Shown here in pieces: positions 6,533 through 12,694 of a DNA stretch of 12,694 nt. The stretch spans positions 1-12,694 of the forward strand of contig DYJB01000073.1 of assembly GCA_020723365.1 (NCBI GenBank), read 5' to 3'. Numbering within the stretch: position 1 is the first letter of the stretch; each line of letters opens with the position of its first letter. The position numbers were made by a program, and so were the translations under genes. The stretch is from Candidatus Aquidulcis sp. Its GTDB lineage: Bacteria > Chloroflexota > Anaerolineae > Anaerolineales > E44-bin32. The notes beneath the pieces were generated by a model. That model was not told the DNA's origin. It saw only the letters and a list, made by a program, of their open reading frames with translations, and made no database searches.

Positions 6533-6538
6533 ATTGTA
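6533..6538 (-). promoter_or_regulatory. -10 box for the transglutaminase-like gene
   Basis: On the minus strand GGCTACAATG contains TACAAT about 30 bases before the ATG at 6501, with one mismatch to TATAAT. The context resembles the TGCTATAATG boxes at 1169 and 8273. No clear -35 is present. The gap between the upstream terminator (6583-6606) and this box fits an independent transcription unit. Confidence 0.4.
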
Positions 6539-6573
6539 GCCCAGGTCGGCAGTCGGATCGGCCTGGCCGGGCC

Positions 6574-6606
6574 AAGAAAGCACGCAGCCGCGTTTCCGCG
6601 GCTGCG
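6574..6606 (-). terminator. Rho-independent terminator of the CBM9-like lipoprotein gene
   Basis: A perfect 10-base stem, CGCAGCCGCG/CGCGGCTGCG (6583-6592 and 6597-6606), encloses a tetraloop read as GAAA on the minus strand. It is followed by the pyrimidine run CTTTCTT (complement of 6574-6580). It stands 29 bases past the lipoprotein stop and is the best terminator in the window. Confidence 0.75.
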
Positions 6607-6635
6607 CAACACCGGCTGTGCGACCGGGGCAGAGG

Positions 6636-7478
6636 CTAGCTGCCGCCGGATGGCTGATCGTCATCTGAAACCGACACGGCGAAGCCGTACTTGGCGCCGG
6701 CGACCGGCGCCACGCCGAAGACCGTCCAAGGGATCTTGGCCTCGAGCGTGTAGCCGTCGGCCAGCTGCTTGCCCTTGACGACCACGGCGCTCAGCGACCC
6801 CTCGGCCGAGCGTGGATACCAGCGGTAGGCGTTGGCGGCGATGGTGCCGAAGTTCCCGGTCGAGAGTCCGATCTGATAGTCATCGGACGACAGCGTGGTC
6901 GAAGTGAAGTCCGCCGCCAGGTTGGCATCGAACTGGATCTCGATGTCGTCGCTCAGGTAAAGGTTGCGGCCGGACCGGACGACGACGAGCTTGTCGTCGC
7001 GCACCTGCACGGCCAGGTAGAGGTTGCTGGCGTCCCAGCCCAGGTAGACCTGGGCGGAGAGATCGGCGTCCCCGCTGCGCAGGCTGCAGCCGTAGACGCA
7101 CGCCGGGAGCGGATAGCTTCCGCCGGTCCATTCGCCCAGCTCGCCGTCGATGGTGGGGGCCACGGCCAGGTTGGTGGCATTGAGGGGTGCGCCGTTGGGG
7201 CGGCCGCCGGACGGATCTGCGGTGGCGGTGGGCCCGCCGGACGGCGTCGGCACCGTGCCGGTCGGAGTGAACGTCGGGATCACGATCGTCGGCGCCACGA
7301 CCGGCGTCTCGGTCGCCAGGGGCTCGGCCGGGGTCGCCGTGGGCGCGAAGATGGCGGTCAGCGTCAGGTTCGGCGTGGGCAGGGTGAACGGCGTCGGCGC
7401 GGCGGCTCCGGGCAAAGAGCAGGCCGAGGCAGCCGCCGCCAGGGCGAGCAGCGTCAGGATCAGGACACGTTGGCTCAT
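6636..7478 (-). CDS. Lipoprotein with Thr/Pro linker and CBM9/DOMON-like beta domain
   Basis: A 280-residue exported protein. A hydrophobic signal ends in the lipobox ASAC with C20 as the expected lipidated cysteine. A Thr/Pro/Ala linker spans about 28-100. A beta-rich domain at about 105-275 shows the CBM9-like pattern: APTIDGELGEW near the start, VYLGWDASNLYLAVQVRDD, LSDDIEIQFD, and YTLEAKIPWTVFG near the end. Family members bind sugars or haem-like ligands; the ligand here is unknown. The ATG at 7478 has a good GGAGG five bases upstream. A longer frame running through the tRNA gene is an artefact. The protein stops soon after the last recognisable strand (SVSDDDQPSGGS), so the C-terminal edge of the domain may be slightly short. 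Confidence 0.82.
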   Translation of the reverse strand: MSQRVLILTLLALAAAASACSLPGAAAPTPFTLPTPNLTLTAIFAPTATPAEPLATETPVVAPTIVIPTFTPTGTVPTPSGGPTATADPSGGRPNGAPLNATNLAVAPTIDGELGEWTGGSYPLPACVYGCSLRSGDADLSAQVYLGWDASNLYLAVQVRDDKLVVVRSGRNLYLSDDIEIQFDANLAADFTSTTLSSDDYQIGLSTGNFGTIAANAYRWYPRSAEGSLSAVVVKGKQLADGYTLEAKIPWTVFGVAPVAGAKYGFAVSVSDDDQPSGGS

Positions 7479-7544
7479 TGAAACCTCCACAAACTGGACG
7501 GTGCCGGTGGCAACCGTGTTCCCGGCGCTGCCGGATGGAGCGAG

Positions 7545-7628
7545 TGGGGCGGGTGGGAGTCGAACCCACACGAGGTCGCCCTCAGGGGATTTTAAGTCCC
7601 CGGCGTCTGCCAATTCCGCCACCGCCCC
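7545..7628 (-). tRNA. tRNA-Leu (anticodon UAA)
   Basis: The sequence folds as an 84-base class II tRNA. The acceptor stem is GGGGCGG/CCGCCCC. The D-arm is GCG/CGC, and the anticodon stem GGGGA/TCCCC encloses CTTAAAA with anticodon TAA at 7594-7592. A long variable arm (GAGG/CCTC) and the T-arm GTGGG-TTCGACT-CCCAC follow, with A as discriminator. CCA is not encoded. It reads UUA and UUG leucine codons. The gene sits between two leftward lipoprotein genes. Confidence 0.95.
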
Positions 7629-7636
7629 GCGCCGTC

Positions 7637-7642
7637 ATTCTA
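7637..7642 (-). promoter_or_regulatory. Probable -10 box of the tRNA-Leu gene
   Basis: On the minus strand GGGATAGAATG carries TAGAAT eight bases before the mature 5' end of the tRNA, so transcription would begin almost at the tRNA itself. No good -35 is visible. The same GGATAGAAT core recurs upstream of the DUF4430-like gene (8225-8230). Confidence 0.4.
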
Positions 7643-7672
7643 TCCCGAGAGGCCAGAGCTCGAAAGCGGGGG

Positions 7673-8185
7673 CTACGGGCACACCTGGTCGAATCCAACG
7701 TCTGGAAGCAGCGCGACCGCCTGCGTGCCCGTCTTCGAAGCATCCAGCCAGATCCACACGTGCACCTCGCCCGGGCGGATGGGCTGGGCCGAGACGCCCA
7801 CGGTGGAGTAGGTCCAGTCCCCCGGGGACGGGCGCACGAAGTACGCCCAGTAGGTGCAGCTTCCGAGTTGTTCGCATTGGCAGAAGCATGCTTCGGCCGG
7901 ATAGTCGCAGCCCTGGCCGTCGATGGAGCAGACCAGCGCGCCCATGGCGTTGCGGTCGTCGAGCACGACCGGAAGGCCTGCGCCCTCGAGCAGCTGGCGC
8001 CCCGTCGCCTCGCTGCCCTCGAGGGTGACGCATGCCTGACGCGTCAAGCCGTCGGCGCCGACGACGATCAGCGCCGCTCGGCCCGCCCCCGAAGCCGCCG
8101 GAAGCGGGGCCGGCGCGCATCCGGCGAGGCTCATCGCCGCCAAGGTCAGCAGGACCGCAGTCGTGCGCGGCGTCGGCAAGGTCAT
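7673..8185 (-). CDS. Cysteine-rich lipoprotein, DUF4430-like
   Basis: A 170-residue exported lipoprotein. The signal ends in the lipobox SLAGC with C23 lipidated. The mature part resembles the small beta-rich DUF4430/transcobalamin-C-like domain: ALIVVGADG at 38-46, a MGALVCSIDG strand, an aromatic stretch (TYWAYFVRPSPGDWTYSTVG at 111-130), and the closing PIRPGEVHVWIW at 136-146. Unusually, it carries C86, C93, C100, C102, C104 and C110, with CFCQC at 100-104, plus C52 and C169, suggesting disulfides or metal binding. The ATG at 8185 has GGGGAG upstream. The gene is divergent from secA and 44 bases upstream of tRNA-Leu on the same strand. Family assignment is by eye; the ligand is unknown. 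Confidence 0.75.
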   Translation of the reverse strand: MTLPTPRTTAVLLTLAAMSLAGCAPAPLPAASGAGRAALIVVGADGLTRQACVTLEGSEATGRQLLEGAGLPVVLDDRNAMGALVCSIDGQGCDYPAEACFCQCEQLGSCTYWAYFVRPSPGDWTYSTVGVSAQPIRPGEVHVWIWLDASKTGTQAVALLPDVGFDQVCP

Positions 8186-8205
8186 CGTGGTGCGCTCCCC
8201 GTGAT

Positions 8206-8230
8206 ATCGTCTCCTGACGATCGGATTCTA
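8206..8230 (-). promoter_or_regulatory. -10 box and small dyad before the DUF4430-like gene
   Basis: On the minus strand TAGAAT (8230-8225) is followed by the inverted repeat ATCGTC/GACGAT (8206-8211 and 8216-8221, four-base loop), which would lie at the transcript's 5' end. The dyad could be an operator or a 5' stabilising hairpin. The -35 is not evident. Confidence 0.3.
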
Positions 8231-8272
8231 TCCTGCTTCTCACCCGCCGGACGGAGGAGGCCAGGACCTGCA

Positions 8273-8295
8273 TGCTATAATGCCGCCCGGAAGGA
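8273..8295 (+). promoter_or_regulatory. Extended -10 promoter and ribosome site of secA
   Basis: TGCTATAATG (8273-8282) has a perfect TATAAT at 8276-8281 with the TGn extension. GGAAGGA follows at about 8289-8295, eight bases before the ATG at 8304. The transcript leader would be only about 15 bases. No convincing -35 is visible. Confidence 0.65.
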
Positions 8296-8303
8296 TCCCG
8301 GGC

Positions 8304-11300
8304 ATGTTGAAGAACCTGACCCGCCTTATCGGCGGTGACCCCATTCGTCGGCAACTCGCGCAGTACGCCAGCCGGGTGGCCGAGGTCAACACGTTTGAGC
8401 CTGCCCTGCGTCAGCTCGACGACGCCGGGCTGTTGGCCAAGACGGCTGAGTTCCGCACCCGCCTCGAGGACGGCCAGCCGCTCGACGATCTCCTGGCCGA
8501 GGCGTTCGCCGTCGTGCGCGAAGCCTCGGTGCGGGCCATCGGGCTGCGCCACTTCGACGTGCAGCTGATCGGCGGCATGGTGCTGCATGAAGGCAAGATC
8601 GCCGAGATGCGCACCGGCGAGGGCAAGACGCTTGTCGCCACGCTGCCGCTGTACCTGAACGCCCTGCAGGGACAGGGCGTCCACCTGGTGACCGTCAACG
8701 ACTACCTGGCGCGGCGGGATGCGCGCTGGATGGGGCCGATCTTTCACCAGCTGGGGCTGACGGTCGGCGTGCTGCAGGAGGCCGCCCGCACCGAGAACGG
8801 GCGCAAGGCCTTCGTCTACGACCCGCAGCGCGAGTCGTCCCAGGAGGACGTCCACCAGCTGCGGATGGTCGACCGGGCGCTGGCCTACGGCGCCGACATC
8901 ACCTACGGGACGAACAACGAGTTCGGCTTCGACTACCTGCGGGACAACATGGCCCGCAGCCTGGAAGCGCGTGTCCAGCGCGGCCACCACTATGCCATCG
9001 TCGACGAGGTCGACAACATCCTGATCGACGAGGCCCGCACGCCGCTGATCATCTCCGGGCCCTCGCAGGAGGACCCGCAGACCTACGAGCAGATGGCGCG
9101 CGTGGTGCGCCAGCTCAAGGCCGAGGACTACGAGATCAGCGAGCGGGACCGCACCGTCTCGCTGACCGAGATCGGGGAGCAGCACGTCGAGCAACTGCTT
9201 GGCCTGGCGCTGCGCGACCCCGACCGGCCGGAGGACATCACACCCGAGCAGGCGCGGCTGCTGGGCCACCTCGAGCAGGCGCTGCGGGCCGAGCACCTGT
9301 TCAAGCGCAACAAGCACTACGTCGTGCAGGCCGGCAAGGTGATCATCGTCGACGAGTTCACCGGTCGGCTGATGGCCGGGCGTCGATGGTCGGACGGGCT
9401 GCATCAGGCGGTGGAGGCCAAGGAAGGGGCGAAGGTCCGCGAGGAGAACGTCACCTACGCCACGATCACGCTGCAGAACTACTTCCGCATGTACGCCAAG
9501 CTGGCGGGCATGACGGGCACGGCGTTGACCGAGGCGGAGGAGTTCCACAAGATCTACAAGGTGGAGGCGATCCCGCTGCCGACCAACCTGGAGTACCTGG
9601 CCGGGCAGCCGGAAGGCGACCTGGTCGAGGTGGAGGTCAAGGAGGACGGCGGCCGCTTCCTGTGCTTCGCTCGGCGGGACGATCCCGAGCGCCGGCCGGT
9701 GTTCTGGCGCCGCAAGGACTACCCCGACGTCGTCTACCGCACGGAGGAGGCCAAGCTGCGCGCCGTGGCGGTGGAGATCCTGCGCCGGCATGTGATCGGT
9801 CAGCCGATGCTCGTCGGCACGACCTCGGTCGAGATGTCGGAGCGGCTGTCCGGGCGGCTGCGGGCGGAGCCGCTGCAGCGGCTGGCCTCGGTGATGATCC
9901 TGCGCGATGCCTTCCTGCAAGCAAAGGGGCTGGCGGACGACGGGATGCGCGTGGCCGAGCTGGTGCCGCTGTATGCGCCGCTGGACGAACTGACGCCGGC
10001 GCAGCTGCGCACGCTGGCGCGCGACCTGGACGTCGTGCTGACGCCGACGCGCCCGGAGAACCTCGAGCGCCTGATCCGGCTGCTCGAGCTGGAACCGGAG
10101 CATGGCGAGCGCCTGGCGCAGGCGCTGGAGAGCGGCGTGCGTCACGCCGTCCTCAACGCCAAGAAACACGACGAAGAATCGCGCATCATCGCCGGGGCGG
10201 GGGCGCTGGGCAGCGTCACCATCGCCACCAACATGGCCGGCCGCGGCGTCGACATCAAACTGGGCGGCGAAGTGGCCGAGGAAGTGCTGGGCGCCGTCCA
10301 TCGCGTCCTGCGGCGCAGCGGCATTCCGGAGCCCGAGAACCTGAGCCTGGAGGAGCGTCTGGCGCGGCTGGACCAGCTCGACCGGGCCGGCGCCGGGATC
10401 TACGAGGCGGAGATCGGCCTCTTCCACCAGTTCATGGAGGACGAGAAGCGGGTCAAGCTGGTCGGCGGGCTGCACGTCATCGGCTCCGAACGGCACGAAT
10501 CGAGACGGATCGACAACCAGCTGCGCGGCCGCGCCGCCCGCCAGGGAGACCCGGGCTCGTCGCAGTTCTTCCTCTCCCTGGGGGACGAGCTGATGCGCCT
10601 CTTCGGCGGCTCGCAGGTCTCGGGGCTGATGGAGCGTCTGAATATCGACGACGCCGTCCCGATCGCGCATTCCATCGTCAACAAGACCATCGAGCAGGCG
10701 CAGACGCGGGTGGAAGGCGCCAACTTCGACACCCGCAAGCACCTGCTGGAATACGACGATGTCCTCAACCAGCAGCGCGAGGTCTACTACGGCCTGCGCA
10801 ATCGCGTCTTCACCAAGGACGACCTGACGGAAGACGCGGCGGAGATGCTGCGAGAGGAAGCGCGGCGGCATGTCGAGGCGGCCGTGGCCGACGACGAAGG
10901 CCCCTGGAAGCTGCTCGCCTGGCTGGAGGAGACCCAGCCCACGCTCTCGCTCAACAGCGAGCAGCCGTATCCCTCCTTCATGCTGCGGCGCATCCTGGAC
11001 GACCTGCGGGGGGCTACAACGCCGCCCCAGGTCCGGGAGGGCCTCCTGGCCTGGGCGCGCGATGCCCGCTCCACGCAGTTCGAGCATATCGAGCGCGCCG
11101 TCTCAGAGCAGATGGCCCATGCCCTCGAGCGCCTGGAGGTGCAAACCAAGCAGCGAGTCGAATCGGTCGAAACGGCGCTGGAGGCGGCGCTCATGGAGGC
11201 CGAGGAGGCCGGAGGCGACGTCGATCCGGCGCAGCTCGTGCGCCTGGCGGAAGAGTCGGCCGGGTTGCGGGTCCAGGTCGATGCCGCCGGGCTGAAGCAG

Positions 11301-12338
11301 ATCCGGTCCGATCCAAAGCGCTTCGAGAAGATGGTTCCGGGCCTGGTCGAGGCCGGGCTGGGCCTGCGCACTTGGGCGGGCCTGCTCCAGGCCACCGAGC
11401 GCCGGCTGGGTGAGCCGCTCGGGCTCGACCCTTCGCTCAAGACGCCCATCGACTGGGATGCGGCCGAGGCCTCGCTCAGCGATGCCATGCAGCGTGTCTG
11501 GTCCCAGCGTACCGAAGTTGTCCTGGGTGAGATCGAACGCGAGATCGGGCTGGCGCTTGAAGGGCTGGACACGGTCCGTGAAGAGATCAAGCTGCGCCTG
11601 CTGGTCCAGATGAGCTACGGCCAGCGGGCTTTCTTTGACCGGCGCACGCATCAGAAGCGATCGCTGGTCGTCGCCCGCCTGGCATATCCCTTCGCCGCCG
11701 CCCGCTTGCTCACCGGCGTCGAGTCGGACGAACTGACGGACACGGTGCTGGAGCACCTGCAAGGCGCGCTGGAGGAGATCCAGGGCCTGCTCGGCGGCGC
11801 GGAACTCGCCCGCCTGTCCGTGCCGCTGGCCGGGGTGGACCCGGCGCTGCAGAACGAACTGCGGGCGTCGCTGGACCCGGCCGACCTCTCCGCGCTGGAT
11901 GCGGCGCCAACCATCAGCGGGCTGCCTGCCGACCGGCGGGCGGCGGTCGGACAGATCATCGGCCGATCGGTAATGAGCCGCGGGCTGCGAGGTCTGATCC
12001 TGGCCGTCGGCGACCGGCTGTGGGTCGACTACCTGACCCAGATGGAGGCACTGCGCACGTCGATCGGCCTGGAAGCCTACGGGCAGCGCGATCCGCTCGT
12101 ACAGTACAAGAGCCGGGCCTTCGACATGTTCCAGTCCCTGATGGCCGATATCCGCTCCGGCGTGGCTTCCCGCATCTTCCGCGCTCAGGTTCCCAGCCAC
12201 GCGCCCGGGGCACAGAGCGTTCCCCGCGAGGTCGAGCCCGAGCCTGGGACGCCGGCGCCGGCGGCGCCGGCCGCGGCCGGACCAGGCTCGGAGACCAGCG
12301 AGGCTGCCCGACGAGGCAAGAGGCGCCGCCGGCACTGA
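8304..12338 (+). CDS. secA: Preprotein translocase ATPase SecA, enlarged
   Basis: The motor that pushes unfolded preproteins through SecYEG using ATP. The 1344-residue frame holds the expected landmarks in order: Walker A MRTGEGKT at 102-109; TYGTNNEFGFDYLRDNM; Walker B VDEVDN at 233-238 followed by ILIDEARTPLIISG; FTGRLMAGRRWSDG; GMTGTA; TSVE at 507-510; NMAGRGVDI at 643-651; SERHESRRIDNQLRGR; EYDDVLNQQR from 816; and DRLWVDYL around W1240 with AYGQRDPLVQYK. The usual length is about 900. The excess comes from insertions near residues 195-215, 429-474, about 520-608, and a long stretch between about 830 and 1225. The C-terminus lacks the cysteine/histidine zinc motif and ends in a Pro/Ala linker and RRGKRRRRH. 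The ATG at 8304 is chosen because an in-frame ATG at 8280 lies inside the -10 box. Confidence 0.95.
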   Translation: MLKNLTRLIGGDPIRRQLAQYASRVAEVNTFEPALRQLDDAGLLAKTAEFRTRLEDGQPLDDLLAEAFAVVREASVRAIGLRHFDVQLIGGMVLHEGKIAEMRTGEGKTLVATLPLYLNALQGQGVHLVTVNDYLARRDARWMGPIFHQLGLTVGVLQEAARTENGRKAFVYDPQRESSQEDVHQLRMVDRALAYGADITYGTNNEFGFDYLRDNMARSLEARVQRGHHYAIVDEVDNILIDEARTPLIISGPSQEDPQTYEQMARVVRQLKAEDYEISERDRTVSLTEIGEQHVEQLLGLALRDPDRPEDITPEQARLLGHLEQALRAEHLFKRNKHYVVQAGKVIIVDEFTGRLMAGRRWSDGLHQAVEAKEGAKVREENVTYATITLQNYFRMYAKLAGMTGTALTEAEEFHKIYKVEAIPLPTNLEYLAGQPEGDLVEVEVKEDGGRFLCFARRDDPERRPVFWRRKDYPDVVYRTEEAKLRAVAVEILRRHVIGQPMLVGTTSVEMSERLSGRLRAEPLQRLASVMILRDAFLQAKGLADDGMRVAELVPLYAPLDELTPAQLRTLARDLDVVLTPTRPENLERLIRLLELEPEHGERLAQALESGVRHAVLNAKKHDEESRIIAGAGALGSVTIATNMAGRGVDIKLGGEVAEEVLGAVHRVLRRSGIPEPENLSLEERLARLDQLDRAGAGIYEAEIGLFHQFMEDEKRVKLVGGLHVIGSERHESRRIDNQLRGRAARQGDPGSSQFFLSLGDELMRLFGGSQVSGLMERLNIDDAVPIAHSIVNKTIEQAQTRVEGANFDTRKHLLEYDDVLNQQREVYYGLRNRVFTKDDLTEDAAEMLREEARRHVEAAVADDEGPWKLLAWLEETQPTLSLNSEQPYPSFMLRRILDDLRGATTPPQVREGLLAWARDARSTQFEHIERAVSEQMAHALERLEVQTKQRVESVETALEAALMEAEEAGGDVDPAQLVRLAEESAGLRVQVDAAGLKQIRSDPKRFEKMVPGLVEAGLGLRTWAGLLQATERRLGEPLGLDPSLKTPIDWDAAEASLSDAMQRVWSQRTEVVLGEIEREIGLALEGLDTVREEIKLRLLVQMSYGQRAFFDRRTHQKRSLVVARLAYPFAAARLLTGVESDELTDTVLEHLQGALEEIQGLLGGAELARLSVPLAGVDPALQNELRASLDPADLSALDAAPTISGLPADRRAAVGQIIGRSVMSRGLRGLILAVGDRLWVDYLTQMEALRTSIGLEAYGQRDPLVQYKSRAFDMFQSLMADIRSGVASRIFRAQVPSHAPGAQSVPREVEPEPGTPAPAAPAAAGPGSETSEAARRGKRRRRH

Positions 12339-12536
12339 GTCCTGTCCGGGGAGCACCCGGACCTGGCCCCCCCAGAAGTCCCAGTGCGCAGGGACCATCC
12401 TCCCAGATGAGCGCGCAGCGATGCGTGCTAGTCTCGTGTTGGCCATGTGCCTCCGGGTCGGGCGTTGGCCCTCCCGGTGGCCTGCCCGTGGTGCGGGGAT
12501 TCTCCACGGGACCACCAATGGACGTCAGGCGCAGGG
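12339..12536. other. Intergenic region between secA and the adenosine deaminase gene
   Basis: About 200 bases without a credible gene. A perfect 7-base hairpin GTCCGGG/CCCGGAC (12344-12350 and 12356-12362) stands five bases after the secA stop but lacks a T-run. A second inverted repeat CCCGTGG/CCACGGG (12485-12491 and 12504-12510, 12-base loop) lies about 30-50 bases before the next start. TGCTAGTCT at 12426-12434 is a poor relative of the extended -10 used elsewhere here. Confidence 0.45.
12344..12362 (+). terminator. Candidate secA terminator hairpin
   Basis: A 7-base perfect GC stem with a GAGCA loop follows the secA stop. The downstream sequence is CTGGCCCCCC, not T-rich, so it could be a weak, factor-assisted or mRNA-stabilising structure. 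Confidence 0.35.
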
Positions 12537-12694
12537 ATGTCGGCAAGCTCGAGCCAGGACATGGGATCCACGCGCATTGAGTCGCTGCCCAAGGTGGAGC
12601 TTCACCGGCACCTGGAGGGCGCGCTGCGTCTATCGACGCTCCTCGAACTGGCGCGCGCCGATGGGCTGAACGTGCCCCGTGACGAGAGATCCCT
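12537..12694 (+). CDS. add: Adenosine deaminase (5' fragment, runs off window)
   Basis: The visible 52 residues include SLPKVELHRHLEGALRLSTL, the N-terminal signature of the adenosine/adenine/AMP deaminase family, in which the HxH pair (here LHRHL) binds the catalytic zinc. Such enzymes convert adenosine to inosine, or adenine to hypoxanthine, in purine salvage; the substrate cannot be told from this fragment. Two in-frame starts are possible, ATG at 12537 and ATG at 12561. Neither has a well-spaced Shine-Dalgarno; AGG-rich sequence precedes both. Conserved sequence begins about six residues after the second. The rest of the gene lies to the right of the window. Confidence 0.82.
   Translation, partial: MSASSSQDMGSTRIESLPKVELHRHLEGALRLSTLLELARADGLNVPRDERS

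Noticed and set aside
7479..7622. N-terminal extension of the CBM9-like lipoprotein beginning MAELADAGDL
   Set aside because: This is translation of the tRNA-Leu gene, a familiar artefact. The real start at 7478 has GGAGG and gives a lipoprotein signal.
8280..8303. ATG at 8280 as the secA start
   Set aside because: It lies within the TATAATG promoter box, so it could not be on the transcript. ATG 8304 has a good ribosome site and matches the usual SecA N-terminus.
7635..11087. A 1150-residue open frame on the minus strand across secA
   Set aside because: It is the mirror of secA codon bias in GC-rich DNA (Asp/Leu/Val/Arg/Gln/His-rich, no domain). secA is certain on the plus strand.
9386..11413. 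A 675-residue plus-strand frame inside secA
   Set aside because: Gly/Arg/Ala-rich shadow with no motifs, fully inside the secA frame.
12421..12669. An 82-residue frame across the secA-add gap
   Set aside because: It runs in a different frame over the clear adenosine deaminase N-terminus and has no recognisable content.

Overview
The window is GC-rich with strong GC preference at third codon positions. It reads as a piece of bacterial chromosome, most likely from Chloroflexota (Anaerolineae-like). The clues are Thr/Pro-rich 'TPTPT' linkers behind membrane anchors or lipoboxes, an unusually enlarged SecA, a thioredoxin-TPR protein, and promoters with a good extended -10 box but a weak -35. The lineage is an inference from style, not from a marker gene. 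I see no mobile element, CRISPR array, rRNA gene or sign of recent transfer.

Left part (1-4079). A CysM-type cysteine synthase runs leftwards off the window edge. A roughly 370-base divergent control region separates it from a rightward, translationally coupled three-gene operon for peptidoglycan remodelling. That operon encodes a membrane-anchored zinc amidase (Amidase_3), a bitopic L,D-transpeptidase with a cytoplasmic helical N-terminus and a Thr/Pro linker, and a second L,D-transpeptidase with a twin-arginine signal. The stop and start codons overlap at both junctions.

Middle part (4080-6635). An unrecognised 218-residue protein, whose 5' end may carry a one-base frameshift, precedes a thioredoxin-TPR (CnoX/YbbN-like) protein with an intact WCAPC site. 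A leftward transglutaminase-like cysteine-hydrolase protein converges on them, and a clear hairpin terminator for the next leftward gene lies just upstream of it.

Right part (6636-12694). A leftward cluster holds a DUF4430-like cysteine-rich lipoprotein, tRNA-Leu(UAA), and a lipoprotein with a CBM9/DOMON-like beta domain. Divergent from this cluster is secA, about 1344 residues against about 900 in E. coli, with several insertions and no C-terminal zinc motif. The window ends in the first codons of an adenosine deaminase gene.

The common theme is the cell envelope: SecA and Tat export, two lipoproteins, and three peptidoglycan enzymes of which one is a Tat substrate. The most noteworthy items are the expanded SecA, the amidase/double-LDT operon, and the possible frameshift near 4287.
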